From assembly GCA_903813345.2 (NCBI GenBank), contig CAIIXF020000012.1, forward strand, positions 25,248,184 through 25,312,183: a DNA stretch of 64,000 nucleotides, written 5' to 3'. Every line of letters starts with the position of its first letter. Position 1 is the first letter of the stretch. Below are positions 48,901-55,370 of the stretch, piece after piece. Made by a program: the position numbers and the translations under genes. Origin of the DNA: Owenia fusiformis. Taxonomy: Eukaryota > Annelida > Polychaeta > Sabellida > Oweniidae. The notes under the pieces were generated by a model, which saw nothing but the letters and a program-made list of their open reading frames with translations, had not been told where the DNA came from and made no database searches.

Positions 48901-49595
48901 TGTACAATGAATATGTTTTATCTAAAACATTTAATTAACGATGACCACTCAAGTTAAATATATGCGGAAACTTTCACCTATGAATATCTGTACTCAATCA
49001 GGAAAATTAGATTTGAACACTAGAAATCTCATCCCTATTTTTTCAAAACTTTTCCCTGATTGCATTTTGCACTACTGGTATAATCATTATTTTAGTTTCC
49101 CAATTTAAATACAAGGACAGTCAAAAGTTCAGATTTCAGCCCTGTGACATGAAAAGCATTGTATTTAAATTCTTGTTAATGGGGGATAATGGAGAGTGTT
49201 CAGAGGGGGAGGGGGATAATGGAGAGTGTCCAGAGGGGGAGGGGGATAATGGAGAGTGTTCAGAGGGGGAGGGGGATAATGGAGTTTTCAGAGGGGGAGG
49301 GGGATAATGGAGAGTTTTTTTCAGAGGGGGAGGGGGATAATGGAGAGTGTTCAGGGGGAGGGGTAAATGAAATCATTGTTCTTTACAACTGTTGAAATCT
49401 GGAAACTATCTCAAACACTCAAACTAACTTACTCATACTGGTCAGTCTTGGTGGTATCTCTGGGGTTGACAGTCTGTAAAGTAGTGTCATCGACAACGTC
49501 TACCCACAGTTTGTCCTCACTCAACTTTGGACGTACCCTGACCACCACTTTAACATTGTTCTTGGTTGACATCTAGAATGATTTATAGACACAGT
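24720..49595 (-). CDS. KIF22: KIF22/Kid-type chromokinesin gene, 12 coding exons (span)
   Basis: A plus-end-directed kinesin-10 family motor expected to bind chromosome arms and push them to the metaphase plate. Joining the 12 exons listed below gives 1887 nt, i.e. 628 residues plus stop, with every junction in phase at GT/AG sites. Human KIF22 is 665 residues. The motor has the P-loop GPTGAGKT (85-92), switch I SSRSH (199-203), switch II DLAGSE (230-235) and YRDSKLTRLLQDALGG. A short coiled-coil stalk and a C-terminal helix-hairpin-helix DNA-binding segment follow; this motor-plus-HhH combination is diagnostic of KIF22. The start is secure: an in-frame TAG immediately precedes the ATG at 49572, and a TTTATTTCAG acceptor at 49596-49598 implies a noncoding upstream exon. 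Introns contain two opposite-strand genes and many transposons. Confidence 0.95.
25645..25713 (-). CDS. KIF22: KIF22 exon 11
   Basis: 23-codon exon (FLNTPTKALRSSVINPEAQK). Acceptor ATATTTCAG, donor GTGAGT. Confidence 0.86.
25755..26164. mobile_element. TTAA-flanked foldback element, 410 bp
   Basis: TTAA at 25751-25754 and 26165-26168. Inverted arms of about 100 bp contain GGAAATGACAAAACAGAAAG. Located in KIF22 intron 10, about 500 bp upstream of the nested UGT. Noncoding. Confidence 0.75.
26666..28243 (+). CDS. UDP-glycosyltransferase (GT1 family), intronless
   Basis: 525 residues, the usual length for animal UGTs, which transfer a sugar from UDP-sugar to small lipophilic acceptors in the ER. 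Residues 1-25 look like a signal peptide. His35 (PSDHLSF) and Asp147 (DLVIVDG) sit where the catalytic His and its Asp partner lie. The donor-binding signature runs from WIPQ (350-353) through FITHGGGTG (365-373) to MDQTFNA (391-397). A single membrane helix (about 483-503) is followed by a Cys-rich, basic tail without the classic dilysine ending. The gene is nested in KIF22 intron 10 on the opposite strand. The ATG is four bases after a CATGTTTCAG acceptor-like string, so a noncoding 5' exon is possible. An AATAAA lies near 28434. All key residues seem intact. Confidence 0.95.
   Translation: MASTLNKCFVIAMVMYTTIMTQCQSGKILLLPSDHLSFVNMFKNLAEILRTEGHGVTMVTRAQYKDHVSIPGLELLLYDSPAFAKIRTQREHMAKIVKEDRMFKQITLFGEIQKVADLAIEDVQVIFSDSDIMNKLKTANFDLVIVDGSLVNRYSYIIPYYLNVKYMTLAGICTDPWNYGMPVLPSIEPYLMTAFSNKMTFKQRCGNLFKTLLSSIVQPSHDNTIVKELAPDKPMKSLKMLYADAEMYMVTIETTVVDYPRISMPSFRYVYGLGIKDPKPLSSDLETLMQQSNGVIIMTFGSAAGVGLTNQQLEKFFAAFRKVRLTVLMRHVAEIPPDIIKPENVHIRPWIPQNDILGHPKTKLFITHGGGTGQMEAVYHAVPMLTFPMGMDQTFNALRVKEKGYSETMDIATFTSEELQQTIEKITGNTSYKNSIKRASEILHDYPSPQKEIAFWVNHVMKFGGAHLRSQNHELAFYELYMLDVLIVTGLVIKIMVWILCCGCLKCCGWRMCVRDKQKQHRKLD
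28244..28676. other. 3' flank of the UGT
   Basis: Probable UGT 3' UTR with AATAAA near 28434; otherwise unassigned intron 10 sequence. Confidence 0.5.
28677..28750 (+). mobile_element. ATGTCACCAC MITE, copy b (internally deleted)
   Basis: Retains ATGTCACTGCCTACCATTTG and GATGGTGACAT ends; 74 bp against about 130 bp in the others. Confidence 0.65.
28916..29044 (-). CDS. KIF22: KIF22 exon 10
   Basis: Low-complexity basic linker (LPPKIKRRGFKSSAAPRNDD). Phase and AG/GT junctions agree with exons 9 and 11. Confidence 0.87.
29045..29427. other. KIF22 intron 9
   Basis: Nothing recognised. Confidence 0.5.
29428..29507 (-). CDS. KIF22: KIF22 exon 9 (coiled coil)
   Basis: Encodes DDALKEINNKLQELKEQQQK followed by MQQQQQE, a short coiled coil with a CAA/CAG-rich end. 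Clean acceptor CTATTTTCAG and donor GTAAGT. Confidence 0.88.
29590..30170. repeat. Dispersed repeat with ~130-bp GGTATTTGAGTTATC units
   Basis: Begins with GCAACTCTGCGTAGCAGCAA (compare GCAACTCCGCGGAGTAGCAA at 50779). It then repeats CTGGTATTTGAGTTATCAAAG and AAAATGGtAGCCATTTTGAA two to three times. Related copies occur at 35.3-36.06 and 50.77-51.54 kb. Confidence 0.65.
30366..30466 (+). mobile_element. TTAGCCTTGCCC MITE, 101 bp
   Basis: Ends TTAGCCTTGCCCAAGTC and GACTTGGGCAAGGCTAA. It shares both ends and subterminal blocks (GATCTTGAATTATTACC) with the 708-bp element at 59741 and is an internally deleted version of it. Confidence 0.85.
30672..32657. mobile_element. TTAA-flanked element, 1986 bp, with phased 16-bp motif
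   Basis: The ends GGGCTTGAGCAAGCTATTGG (about 29 bp, perfect inverted repeats reaching AGCACTTT) are flanked by TTAA at 30668-30671 and 32658-32661, as for piggyBac-type insertion. No transposase ORF is seen. The interior has GTCCTTTCCGAAGAGC at 31247 (one variant base), 31415, 31582, 32094 and 32454, all in one orientation, plus an inverted copy at 31429. Located in KIF22 intron 8. Confidence 0.85.
32662..33286. other. 5' flank of the GPCR gene
   Basis: No TATA box or repeat that I can defend; AT-rich intron 8 sequence. Confidence 0.4.
33287..34405 (+). CDS. Class A (rhodopsin-type) GPCR, probably a peptide receptor; intronless
   Basis: 372 residues with seven hydrophobic helices (about 85-112, 122-145, 165-190, 205-229, 237-265, 288-312, 325-352). 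Class A landmarks: GNILALIVL in TM1, LALTDLLFL in TM2, DRY (187-189), and NSSCNVIFYF (343-352) in the position of NPxxY, followed by FGKKFKREL (helix 8). The TM7 wording resembles invertebrate neuropeptide (FMRFamide/TRH-like) receptors, but the ligand cannot be read from sequence. Odd points: the conserved Cys before TM3 is Val165 while an ECL2 Cys (C233) remains, and TM6 lacks CWxP. Residues 8-37 are three exact 10-residue repeats (ASLNNASSSN) full of N-glycosylation sequons. The gene is nested in KIF22 intron 8 on the opposite strand. AATAAA at 34428 and 34435 predicts a very short 3' UTR. Confidence 0.93.
   Translation: MSMYLYYASLNNASSSNASLNNASSSNASLNNASSSNVSLNNVDLNNISLLDYNTTDLNNSLDTNKSVLDNFDNSAYTENISFWYIYLVLHILQIVAILFGLIGNILALIVLSKDKSKSTRVFLLKTLALTDLLFLTCYTIFTLPGDLNIDLNLYINLGFNFVRAGVWFTGTTWTMSIWMVVLVTVDRYIHTAKPLEATSIATIKRMRIAVGILTISSIILVIPFFVCFFENCGPSLLTIRILVSIFQYTVPVISVSILNFKLVQSVRQSQRNCQQLSEAAVEDRKQTLTMIAIVSVFLLSSISQVIYSMISYTSIFNLTSIYISYRLFNLIGLAVNFVVVCNSSCNVIFYFIFGKKFKRELKRILLCKPAT
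33308..33400 (+). repeat. 30-bp coding minisatellite in the GPCR N-terminus
   Basis: Three copies of a 30-bp unit (GCAAGTTTGAACAATGCAAG then TTCCAGCAAT) followed by a diverged partial copy. The length keeps the frame and adds two Asn-X-Ser sequons per unit. Confidence 0.9.
34675..35274. mobile_element. TTAA-flanked foldback element, 600 bp
   Basis: TTAA at 34671-34674 and 35275-35278. Ends AGGAATATTCCTTGC with inverted arms of about 200 bp (GATGTCATCGACTCTCAACT against AGTTGATGACATCAC). Noncoding, in KIF22 intron 8. Confidence 0.8.
35330..36057. repeat. Dispersed repeat, GGTATTTGAGTTATC family
   Basis: Repeats GAACCAAATCTGTTGGTGG, ATTTGAGTTATCAAAGATT and AATGGTGACCATTTTGAATT with about 130-bp spacing. 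It ends GTGGGATAATTAAAC, matching the GTTGGGATAATTAAAG end at 51.53 kb. Confidence 0.65.
36102..36320 (-). CDS. KIF22: KIF22 exon 8 (start of stalk)
   Basis: Encodes SPLLRMSNKQNVMEESVSG and a helical stretch with an HMNAS repeat (three copies). The LSPLL motif recalls human KIF22 after the motor linker. Its first half is duplicated at 36378-36505. Confidence 0.88.
36251..36508 (-). repeat. 127-bp tandem duplication covering the 5' half of KIF22 exon 8
   Basis: 36251-36377 and 36378-36508 are near-identical and include the AATATTTCAG acceptor plus about 23 codons. The upstream copy has changes (E to K, M to I) and runs into intron sequence without a donor, so it cannot replace exon 8. Confidence 0.9.
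36625..40221 (-). repeat. 61-bp minisatellite, ~59 copies, built from the KIF22 exon 7 donor junction
   Basis: The plus-strand unit starts GCTTGAACCTGACATGCTGT and ends CAGGTTCCTTGATG; 3597 bp divided by 61 is about 59 copies. On the gene strand each unit contains CAGGTTCAAGCCATCAAGG and CCATTCTTAAG|GTATGC, i.e. the last 35 bases of exon 7, its splice donor, and 26 bases of intron. One unit lacks part of its centre (about 37019), and one carries an exon-specific string (38693-38705). The array makes up nearly all of intron 7. Confidence 0.97.
40184..40358 (-). CDS. KIF22: KIF22 exon 7 (neck/linker region)
   Basis: Basic, Pro-rich linker (KMSAKKRRSEGG, TPYMGRQKSSG, IKEPVPFL). Acceptor TTATCTGCAG. 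The chosen donor TTAAG|GTATGC is the junction that seeded the adjacent 61-bp minisatellite, so upstream exon-like copies exist. This is the copy continuous with the unique exon, and it joins exon 8 in phase (VPFL-SPLLRM). Confidence 0.85.
40415..40548 (+). mobile_element. ATGTCACCAC MITE, copy c
   Basis: Ends ATGTCACCACCTGCC and GTGGTGGTGACAT; in KIF22 intron 6. Confidence 0.85.
40830..41095 (-). CDS. KIF22: KIF22 exon 6 (end of motor domain)
   Basis: Encodes MRESGAIHFSLLALSNVVEA, then IPYRDSKLTRLLQDALGG and the microtubule-binding and final motor segments to NVAPEESHLYETQQTLLFAR. Donor GTAAGT. Confidence 0.95.
41440..41624 (+). mobile_element. Penelope-like terminal fragment with hammerhead-like core
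   Basis: 185 bp flanked by the 13-bp duplication ACTGATACAAATG (41427-41439; 41625-41637). The centre reads CTGAGGA, a small hairpin (GAAACAC-gaag-TGTTTTC), then GAAAC-GTC: the conserved CUGANGA / GAAA / UH order of hammerhead ribozymes. Flanking TTATTGTTTATT and AATAAACAATAA could form helix I, inside a longer inverted repeat (ATCCATAACTGTTACTG and complement). Penelope-like elements are known to carry such ribozymes. No coding part is present. In KIF22 intron 5. Confidence 0.65.
41740..41913 (-). CDS. KIF22: KIF22 exon 5 (switch I and II)
   Basis: Carries RTTASTLLNEHSSRSHS (switch I) and GKMYLTDLAGSENNRMTGNE (switch II). No long ORF reveals this exon; it was identified by motif and in-phase AG/GT junctions. 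Confidence 0.94.
42012..46354 (+). mobile_element. L1/Tx1-type LINE, 4.34 kb, decayed, with 14-bp target duplication
   Basis: ATCTTGTATTGTTG occurs at 41998-42011 and again at 46355-46368, directly after an A-rich tail, so both ends are defined. The element is antisense to KIF22 in intron 4. About 380 bp precede ORF2 with no recognisable ORF1, so it may be 5'-truncated. Confidence 0.93.
42390..45800 (+). pseudogene. LINE ORF2 remnant: endonuclease - reverse transcriptase - zinc knuckle
   Basis: An apurinic-type endonuclease domain opens the ORF (LNTRGL, FLQET, IGGDFNCAL, SPDHLG). The reverse transcriptase follows: LLLDFQKAFDSVEW, GVRQGDSLAGILF, and the catalytic SLYADDL at about 44449-44469. 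Next come LKINKNKSELMWIG and DGGLKMPDF. A C-terminal CPYCDD...HTINHMF zinc-knuckle-like motif lies near 45710-45755. The frame breaks near 42935 and 43940, after 44712, and several times between 44.9 and 45.3 kb, with in-frame stops. The SPG.DG segment before motif A looks deleted. The wording (KWYQDGEQSTKYFFDLE) fits the L1/Tx1 branch rather than CR1 or RTE. Confidence 0.9.
46543..46688 (-). CDS. KIF22: KIF22 exon 4
   Basis: Encodes VHDLLVPKEQDLAIRCDLRG and on to FGLAANN, matching the V.DLL....DL.IR.D.RG stretch of KIF22. Its 5' end with acceptor is copied twice in the upstream intron. Confidence 0.94.
46721..46849 (+). mobile_element. ATGTCACCAC MITE, copy d
   Basis: Diverged ends ATGTTAACACTTGCC and TTGTGGTGGAGACAT; part of the tandem triplication. 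Confidence 0.75.
46942..47070 (+). mobile_element. ATGTCACCAC MITE, copy e
   Basis: Duplicate of copy d (ATGCTAACACCTGCC ... TTGTGGTGGAGACAT). Confidence 0.75.
47333..47481 (-). CDS. KIF22: KIF22 exon 3
   Basis: Completes the P-loop (KTHTMLGTPTAPGIIPRS) and ends SYLEIYNEK, a standard kinesin strand. Acceptor TTTGTTTCAG, donor GTAATT. Confidence 0.95.
47641..47920. mobile_element. 280-bp foldback element
   Basis: CTATCCAGGCCC at the left and GGGGCCTGGATAG at the right. The arms also share CATGAGCTCATTGCTCA-type sequence and CTCTCAAGGCC. In KIF22 intron 2, with no clear target duplication. Confidence 0.8.
48124..48717. mobile_element. Pogo-like TIR element abutting exon 2
   Basis: The left end CTGTAAAACCTGTATATCTG and the right end read inward, GTAAAACCTGTAAAGTGG, are inverted repeats. 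GAACACCTCTCAAAACC and GTTCCACTAACAGAGG subterminal repeats resemble pogo/Tigger-type MITEs. The right end is about 17 bases inside the intron from the exon 2 donor. Confidence 0.6.
48248..48370. mobile_element. 123-bp MITE nested in the pogo-like element
   Basis: Ends CCCTGCTATAA and TTATAGCAGGG; inner CCCGATTAA and TTTAATCGGG also pair. Confidence 0.7.
48735..48862 (-). CDS. KIF22: KIF22 exon 2
   Basis: Starts by completing Glu47 (E-FARVFNSDCSQ) and ends within the P-loop AYGPTGAG. It matches the KIF22 segment before the nucleotide-binding loop. Donor GTAGGA. Confidence 0.94.
49181..49362 (+). repeat. G-rich 30-bp minisatellite, ~6 units
   Basis: The unit is GGGGGATAATGGAGAGTGTT then CAGAGGGGGA, with length variants. 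GGGGGAGGGGG runs could form G-quadruplexes on the strand opposite to KIF22 transcription. Intron 1. The ORF across it is a repeat by-product. Confidence 0.9.
49433..49572 (-). CDS. KIF22: KIF22 exon 1 (first coding)
   Basis: Encodes the motor start, MSTKNNVKVVVRVRPKLSED onward; the VRVRP strand is typical of kinesins. The exon ends after two bases of Glu47 at a perfect GTAAGT donor. The untranslated part extends to 49595. Confidence 0.93.
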
Positions 49596-49628
49596 CTGAA
49601 ATAAAAAAGGAAGGCATTAACATGCAAA

Positions 49629-49721
49629 ATGTCACCTGCCATTTGTTACAGATGCAGATTGTAAAACACCAACCAAAGTCCAGAAAAAAGTTGGAGACAA
49701 TAAGACTTTTGGTGATGACAT
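49629..49721 (+). mobile_element. ATGTCACCAC MITE, copy f
   Basis: Starts ATGTCACCTGCCATTTG and ends TTTTGGTGATGACAT; just upstream of the KIF22 5' UTR exon edge. Confidence 0.75.
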
Positions 49722-50175
49722 AACAAAATGAAAACACCTATAAGTTATAATACGGAACAACATATTATAAGACACAAAACACAATCTTTTAACCAACATT
49801 CAACCAATAAGAATGCTGCATAGCTGATATGAGCCATTCTCTAATTCTCCATAGATGCACGACCGTGCTCTATTCGATCTGCTTCTATGAATCTATGTAG
49901 ATGTACATGTATTGTGTTGGATTTTGATGCCACACCTGGGAATGGCGAAAATAGCAGCAACTTTGGTCATTTCATTGACCTCAATTCCCAATTCTCAGAA
50001 CAATCTTTTCATTTTTTTATGTTTGAGTCGGAATAAATAATGATAGGCCATTCAATATGCTGAAATTCTACACTCGTTGGACAGAATGTCGTTCACCTTC
50101 GGTTAAAGGTTGTATTAACTTTTCGAAGCCTTAATTCTGCATTTTGTCGTTTTTTATATTACTTTTCATTACTTA
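49722..50175. other. KIF22 upstream region
   Basis: No supported feature. A noncoding first exon of KIF22 is expected somewhere upstream of 49598, but I cannot place it. Confidence 0.35.
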
Positions 50176-50179
50176 TACA

Positions 50180-50560
50180 TTTAGAGTGGATATTCATCTT
50201 TGATTCCATATGAATAAAATGTAAATGTCTAAAATATTGACGGGAGTGTTGGCTGTTACAATGACCCCTACTTTTAGCAATTTTCAGGACGTTTCGTCCA
50301 TTGTATTTAATGAGGGCCCACCTTCAATCAAATATAATAACATTGCCGTTTTTGGGCTTATTACTTGAAAGAATAATGCATTTTTATTATCATAATTAAT
50401 ATTAAGATGACGAATCGATTGCATTATGAATGATCGAGAACATTTATTATACCCTAGTTAGGGTTCTTTTTGTATATAAACGTAAAATGATTTGGGGAAT
50501 CCACTAAGAGTTGGGAGGTTTCTCCAAGTATATCGTTGTTACGGAAATGACGTCACATTA
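50180..50560 (-). repeat. Intact copy of the old repeat found split at 17.5-18.4 kb
   Basis: Its reverse complement follows 17.46-18.43 kb but lacks the 532-bp insertion: CTCCCAACTCTTAGTGG here against CCAAACTGTTA-[insert]-TGTTAGTGG there. Confidence 0.75.
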
Positions 50561-50764
50561 CATTGGATTTAATTATCGGAGGAGCAAGATCCTCCCAAGA
50601 TAAGACAATCCCAAGTGGGCGTACCAACTCAAAATATAGCGCTACACCAGAGCATGTATCCAACAAACGAATTAGGATACAGTCTAGCGCTACACCCAGG
50701 ATGTCTCTGATGACTTGGACTCTAGCCGAGTTTTGACTTGAGGGTATCCATCTATTTCAGGTAT

Positions 50765-51536
50765 GTAAACTAGATAACGGCAACTCCGCGGAGTAGCAAA
50801 TCCCAACGAACAAAATATCAATTACCGAATTCCAATCAATTATACTCATTACTTTGATTAAAATTGGAAGATTTAGAATTGCGAATTCCTGCAAAACAGC
50901 CATTTTGAATTTTCTGAGGTACAAATCTGAAAAATAATACCATAATTGTGATCTACTCCAAAATTCCTTCAATTTGAGTATAATATAGCCATACTTTGAA
51001 GGGATCGAAAAATTATTGCGAAATCGTACATTAGACGGCCATTTTGAATTTTACGAGGCTCGAATCAGAAAAAAGATACAATATTTGCAATTTACTCTTA
51101 ATTGCCTTTCATTTGAGTATAATAAAGCTATACTTCAGAAAGATCTAAAAATTAGCGAAAATCTCTGTTTTCCTGACCCCCCATACACGGCCCCTGGGGG
51201 TCAGGATGAAAAACACGGAATATATGCTTTGGGTGTGAAATAGATAGATGTTGTGAATATACTACCAACATTTCAAACAATAATATTAATTACTTCGGTT
51301 TAGAATGAAAAATTTATGATTTTTGCGAAAAAGCCTTGTCATTTTTAAAGTGGCGGCCATCTTGAAAAAAAATTTTGCGTAAAACTTTTTATCAATATAC
51401 ATCTTTCCACCAAATATGAAGAAAATCGGTCAACTAATATTTGAGTTATCTTCCGGACAGACGGACAGACTGACTGACGGACGGACGGCTTCACAAAATC
51501 TCTAGGGAACTTCGTTCGTTGGGATAATTAAAGCCT
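50765..51536. repeat. Dispersed repeat with ATCCCAACGAAC ends
   Basis: GCAAATCCCAACGAAC at the left; CGTTCGTTGGGATAATTAAAG at the right, read inward as TTATCCCAACGAACG, gives short inverted ends. Inside, a unit with TTTGAGTATAATA(A/T)AGC is duplicated and a GACGGACGGACGG tract precedes the right end. Confidence 0.65.
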
Positions 51537-51630
51537 AGATTATATGTGCACGCCACTTATGTACATGTACCGACCTTAGTCTAGGCTAGAATCTTGTATA
51601 GCCTAGTTTTTCATTTTGTCAAATGTAGTC

Positions 51631-51899
51631 ATTCAAATTATTGACAATAATTTCATTTATGGCAATGTGAGAGTCGGTTAAGGTTTAGGTATGAACAAGC
51701 CCTAAGAAGACCATTCCCCGGTTATCCCAGGTAAATGTTTCTGGTAAGTTACACTGAACGAAACATCAAGCTTCAGATCTCGAGAGTACGAGATGAGACT
51801 TCAGACGAGATTTCGATAGGATTGTAGTTGGAGGGTTTTCTCCCTAGGTGCGTACAAAATCCATTAACATCAATGTAAGTTATACATTTCGATTCTTTT
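51631..51899 (+). repeat. Split direct repeat A1
   Basis: 269 bp starting ATTCAAATTATTGACAATAA and ending ACATTTCGATTCTTTT; identical to A2. Confidence 0.93.
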
Positions 51900-52985
51900 T
51901 ATCGACATTTATCTCTTGTATATACATTTATCTATCGCTGAATCGTTTTGTGAAAATTTTATCGTAATATTTCACACAAAAAACGTCAGTTTAAAAATGT
52001 TCAAAAAATTTCAAACACGTTTTATCTTTTGTCTTTATGACTTTGTAGTTTTATGTTTGAAATATTCAATTGACATCTCGTACATATGGTTTAAAACTTG
52101 AATTTATACAAAAGAATTAATTTATTGACGAATATGGACGCGTCACATATTACTCGAGTCTCTACCTTACAGCTAGATGTAACTTCATTGATTTCGTATG
52201 TACTCGTATTTCGTATGTATAAATTGCTACACGCACCTAGAAATCATTTTTGATAAATTTTATAAATATTTAAGAATTTTAATTATATTTAGGATGAAGT
52301 GTTGCTTGTCTGGATTTAGATATTTCAAAATTTCTTTTCGGAGTTTGACACATGGTAAAATTTTCTCGCTGTAGCTAAAAAATGGCTTCCGGTTCCAGAC
52401 GTTAATAATGTAGGAAACTTTGAAATTATTCTCGCTTAAGAAATCAAATATAACAATAGATTCAGACGGAGATGTGTGCTGATGTTTCTCAAATCTATAC
52501 ATAAAGGTATTTTTCATATTATTATGCCGTATTCACTGTGCGTGTGGCACCTTGATTTACAATATTTACAATACCAAGGCAGCTAATCTTTCTACTCAAA
52601 GCCGGAATATAGAGAAGGCTTTGGACCGAAGTAAGTCACATACATGTCCTCAAGTTACATGTACGTTCAATAGACTCCATCCAATCTAATGATAGATATT
52701 TCATTTATTTACGAGTGTAAGTAACCTGTAGGCTATTAAATAAATATATCTATTCTATTTATTATCCCATTCCAGAGATTTCTGGTTGTTATTGGGATTA
52801 TTCATAGTACCATGAAGGTACAGATATCATTTCATTACTTGATATATATTTATCTCTTGAGAGAGCTATATTATTCCTTTTCTTCTATATTTCTGACACC
52901 TTATTGCACATAATAAACTTTACTCTGAGGATAAGACAGGAGTCAAAATATCCTTACCTTTCTTCTCCCATTATACAAGACTATT
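51900..52985 (+). other. Ngaro-like element, 5' interior without recognised ORF
   Basis: Short ORFs only. May be leader sequence or decayed coding sequence. Confidence 0.4.
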
Positions 52986-52989
52986 AGAG

Positions 52990-53552
52990 ATGCCTAATGA
53001 TATTAGGGTCAACATTATAGGCCACATTTTTGTTCGGAAAGGAAGACATAGTTAACTATAATATCACCATTGTATATACAATTAAACAATTTCAAGATGA
53101 TGTAAAATATAAAAATCCCTACCCAGATATGGCTATATTACAGCTAGGAGAAATTGATCTGGTTCATAGATCATCTACCTTTGTTGCAGAAAATCTCATC
53201 ACTTTGACTGAACAATATTTAGATATACATCCTTCATTAAAAGCCTTTTATATTGGAGAACTATTTCAATGCTCATGGCATCCTTTCAAATCCTCGATCA
53301 ATACTGTTTCAGAATGCATTCAATATAATTCAAAAATTTTTATCTACCAATTTCAAATTGTTAAATGATATTCATCTCATAAGGGCAATAGACTTTTCTT
53401 CCTCCATCACCCACATACCACCCAATATAAAATCAATGGTCAAATTTGATAGATGACTCCTACGATCCCATACATCTCAATGCAAAGGGGAAAAGCGTTT
53501 CGTCAAGTCCTGGAAAGGCGCAGTCCTGAGATTTCTTGATTACATTTATTAG
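52990..53552 (+). pseudogene. SGNH-hydrolase-like domain of the Ngaro-like element
   Basis: Block I-like VNIIGHIFVRK, block III-like ILQLGEIDL and a C-terminal block YDPIHLNAKG with the Asp-His pair are in the right order and spacing for the SGNH/GDSL fold. Several frameshifts separate them (for example after FVRK and near 53370 and 53490). Ngaro elements often encode an SGNH hydrolase of unknown role. Here it lies before the gag/RT units, so it probably belongs to the truncated tail of an earlier unit in the tandem array. Confidence 0.65.
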
Positions 53553-53714
53553 GTAATAATAATTAGACTTAACATTAGAAGAGACGGCTACTCTTCTCTA
53601 ACCAAACATAAGCCAGAGAGTCGTTAACTATTCACAATAGTTTATTCACTTAGTTATCCTTCATAAGTACTATACTTATATTAGGAAATTTAGTTTCCTG
53701 TTTACTTATATGTT

Positions 53715-54300
53715 ATCATATTTATATTATGATAAATATATATTATTTTGTATATCATCTGCATTTATTCATGCAGTGTATACTATACCTTTAGACTTGA
53801 TATGTTATCATATTTATATTATGATAAATTCATATTATTTTATATATCATATGCATTTATTCATGCATTGTATACTTTACCTTTATTCTTAAAGGTTATC
53901 ATATTTATATTATGATAATTCATATTATTTTATATATCATATGCATTTATTAATGCATTATATTCTTTACCTTTATTCTTAAAGGTTATCATATTTATAT
54001 TATGATAAAATATAATTTTTATATATCATTTGCATTTATTTATGCAGCGTATTCTAAATCATATTTATTATGATTAGCCTTATGGGCATCATATTTATAT
54101 TATGATAATTCATAATCTTTATATATCTTATGCATTTATTTATGCAGTGTATTCTAAATCATATTTATTATGATTAGCCTTATGGGCATCATATTTATAT
54201 TATGATAATTCATAATCTTAATATATCATATGCATTTATTTATGCAGTGTATTCTAAATCATATTTATTATGATTAGCCTTGTGGGCATCATATTTATAC
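53715..54300 (+). repeat. 90-100 bp palindrome-bearing minisatellite, unit 1
   Basis: About seven units, each with the inverted pair TTATCAT...ATGATAA and a GCATTTATTCATGC hairpin; later units add ATTAGCCTTATGGGC. It lies between the unit start and gag. Confidence 0.85.
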
Positions 54301-54401
54301 ATCTAACATGGAGCATGTGCTTCTATTTATATTTATCTAAAAATGTTATTATGTCTTGAAGTTGCTTACCCTCTATATAAATACTACTTATTTCATTCCA
54401 G

Positions 54402-55370
54402 ATGTCTGAAACTGAAGGATCTGATCCTAGCCCAAGTATTACTATAGAAGAGTATCACACTTCTAATACCCTGACTGCAGCCAAGTCTATGCCCACTTTA
54501 ATAAGAGGCAACTTTACAACAACTTTTCCCTTATCCCCTTTCCCTTCTTATTCCACTACATCTTCCATTCCAACCCAACATTTCATTCTCTCTAAATAGA
54601 CCCACAGCATCTATTACTCGCCCTATTCCATCTTTTGCATCAAGCGCTAATATCCAACCCTACCCTTTCATCCCTCCAGTCTCTACTAACCTTTCAGCTT
54701 TTCATAATTCGCAACCCGTCTCTACAGCTTATGGATTAATTCCCAACACAAATGCCATGCTACAAGGACAGGTGTCAGTAGCTTCTATGATTCCAATTCC
54801 CATTTTTCAACATATTACATTACATTAATTTGTCCATATTCCAGATTTTGCGGATTTACTTTAATTCATTTCTATGATGTTCTTATATTTTTGGTATTCA
54901 TGTATTGATTCATGATTGTATTGAAGAAGACAAAAACATTGATTATGTCCTCTGTGAGATGTAATCTGACAATTCTTTTGAATCAAAACATTTGAATTTA
55001 ATCCCTTCAAAAAAAAAAAATCCTTTCATTTCCAGAATGGGTCCGAGCATTCAGTATATTTATTGCTGTCTATACCCAAAGATTTCATGATCAAACCCCT
55101 CACCTCTTGAAATATATATCCCCTTGTCCCTTTAACCACACCTGCCCAACTTGCAATCGTTCCAAACAAACAAACATGTCAAATGTTACTCCCGCAACAA
55201 CGGCAGGCAAGCCCAATTCCCCAACAAAAAGCGCTCAGGTACTGGAGACTCCAAAAAACCCTTCGAGTGAACTTTTGTCAACACAAGTTGTTACTCCAGT
55301 TAAACCTGAAAGACTCAGATATTGGCTTGAAGGCTATGAACATCAAGAAGAAACAGTTCAGGGTTTCTAG
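54402..55370 (+). pseudogene. gag-like region, unit 1
   Basis: Opens MSETEGSDPSPSITIEEYHT and is broken after 64 codons. About 220 bp with ATTACATTACATTAATTTGT interrupts it (54817-55035). It resumes with a WVRAFSIFIAVYTQRFHDQ-type DIRS gag segment and a CPFNHTCPTCNRSK zinc-knuckle-like motif. Multiple frameshifts. Confidence 0.65.

Noticed and set aside
49189-49395. Repeat peptide ORF (MESVQRGRGI units)
   Set aside because: G-rich minisatellite inside KIF22 intron 1, on the opposite strand to the gene.
24720-49595. Assignment to another kinesin family
   Set aside because: The C-terminal helix-hairpin-helix and stretches such as AYGPTGAGKTHTMLGTP and VHDLLVPKEQDLAIR fit KIF22; other kinesins lack the HhH tail.
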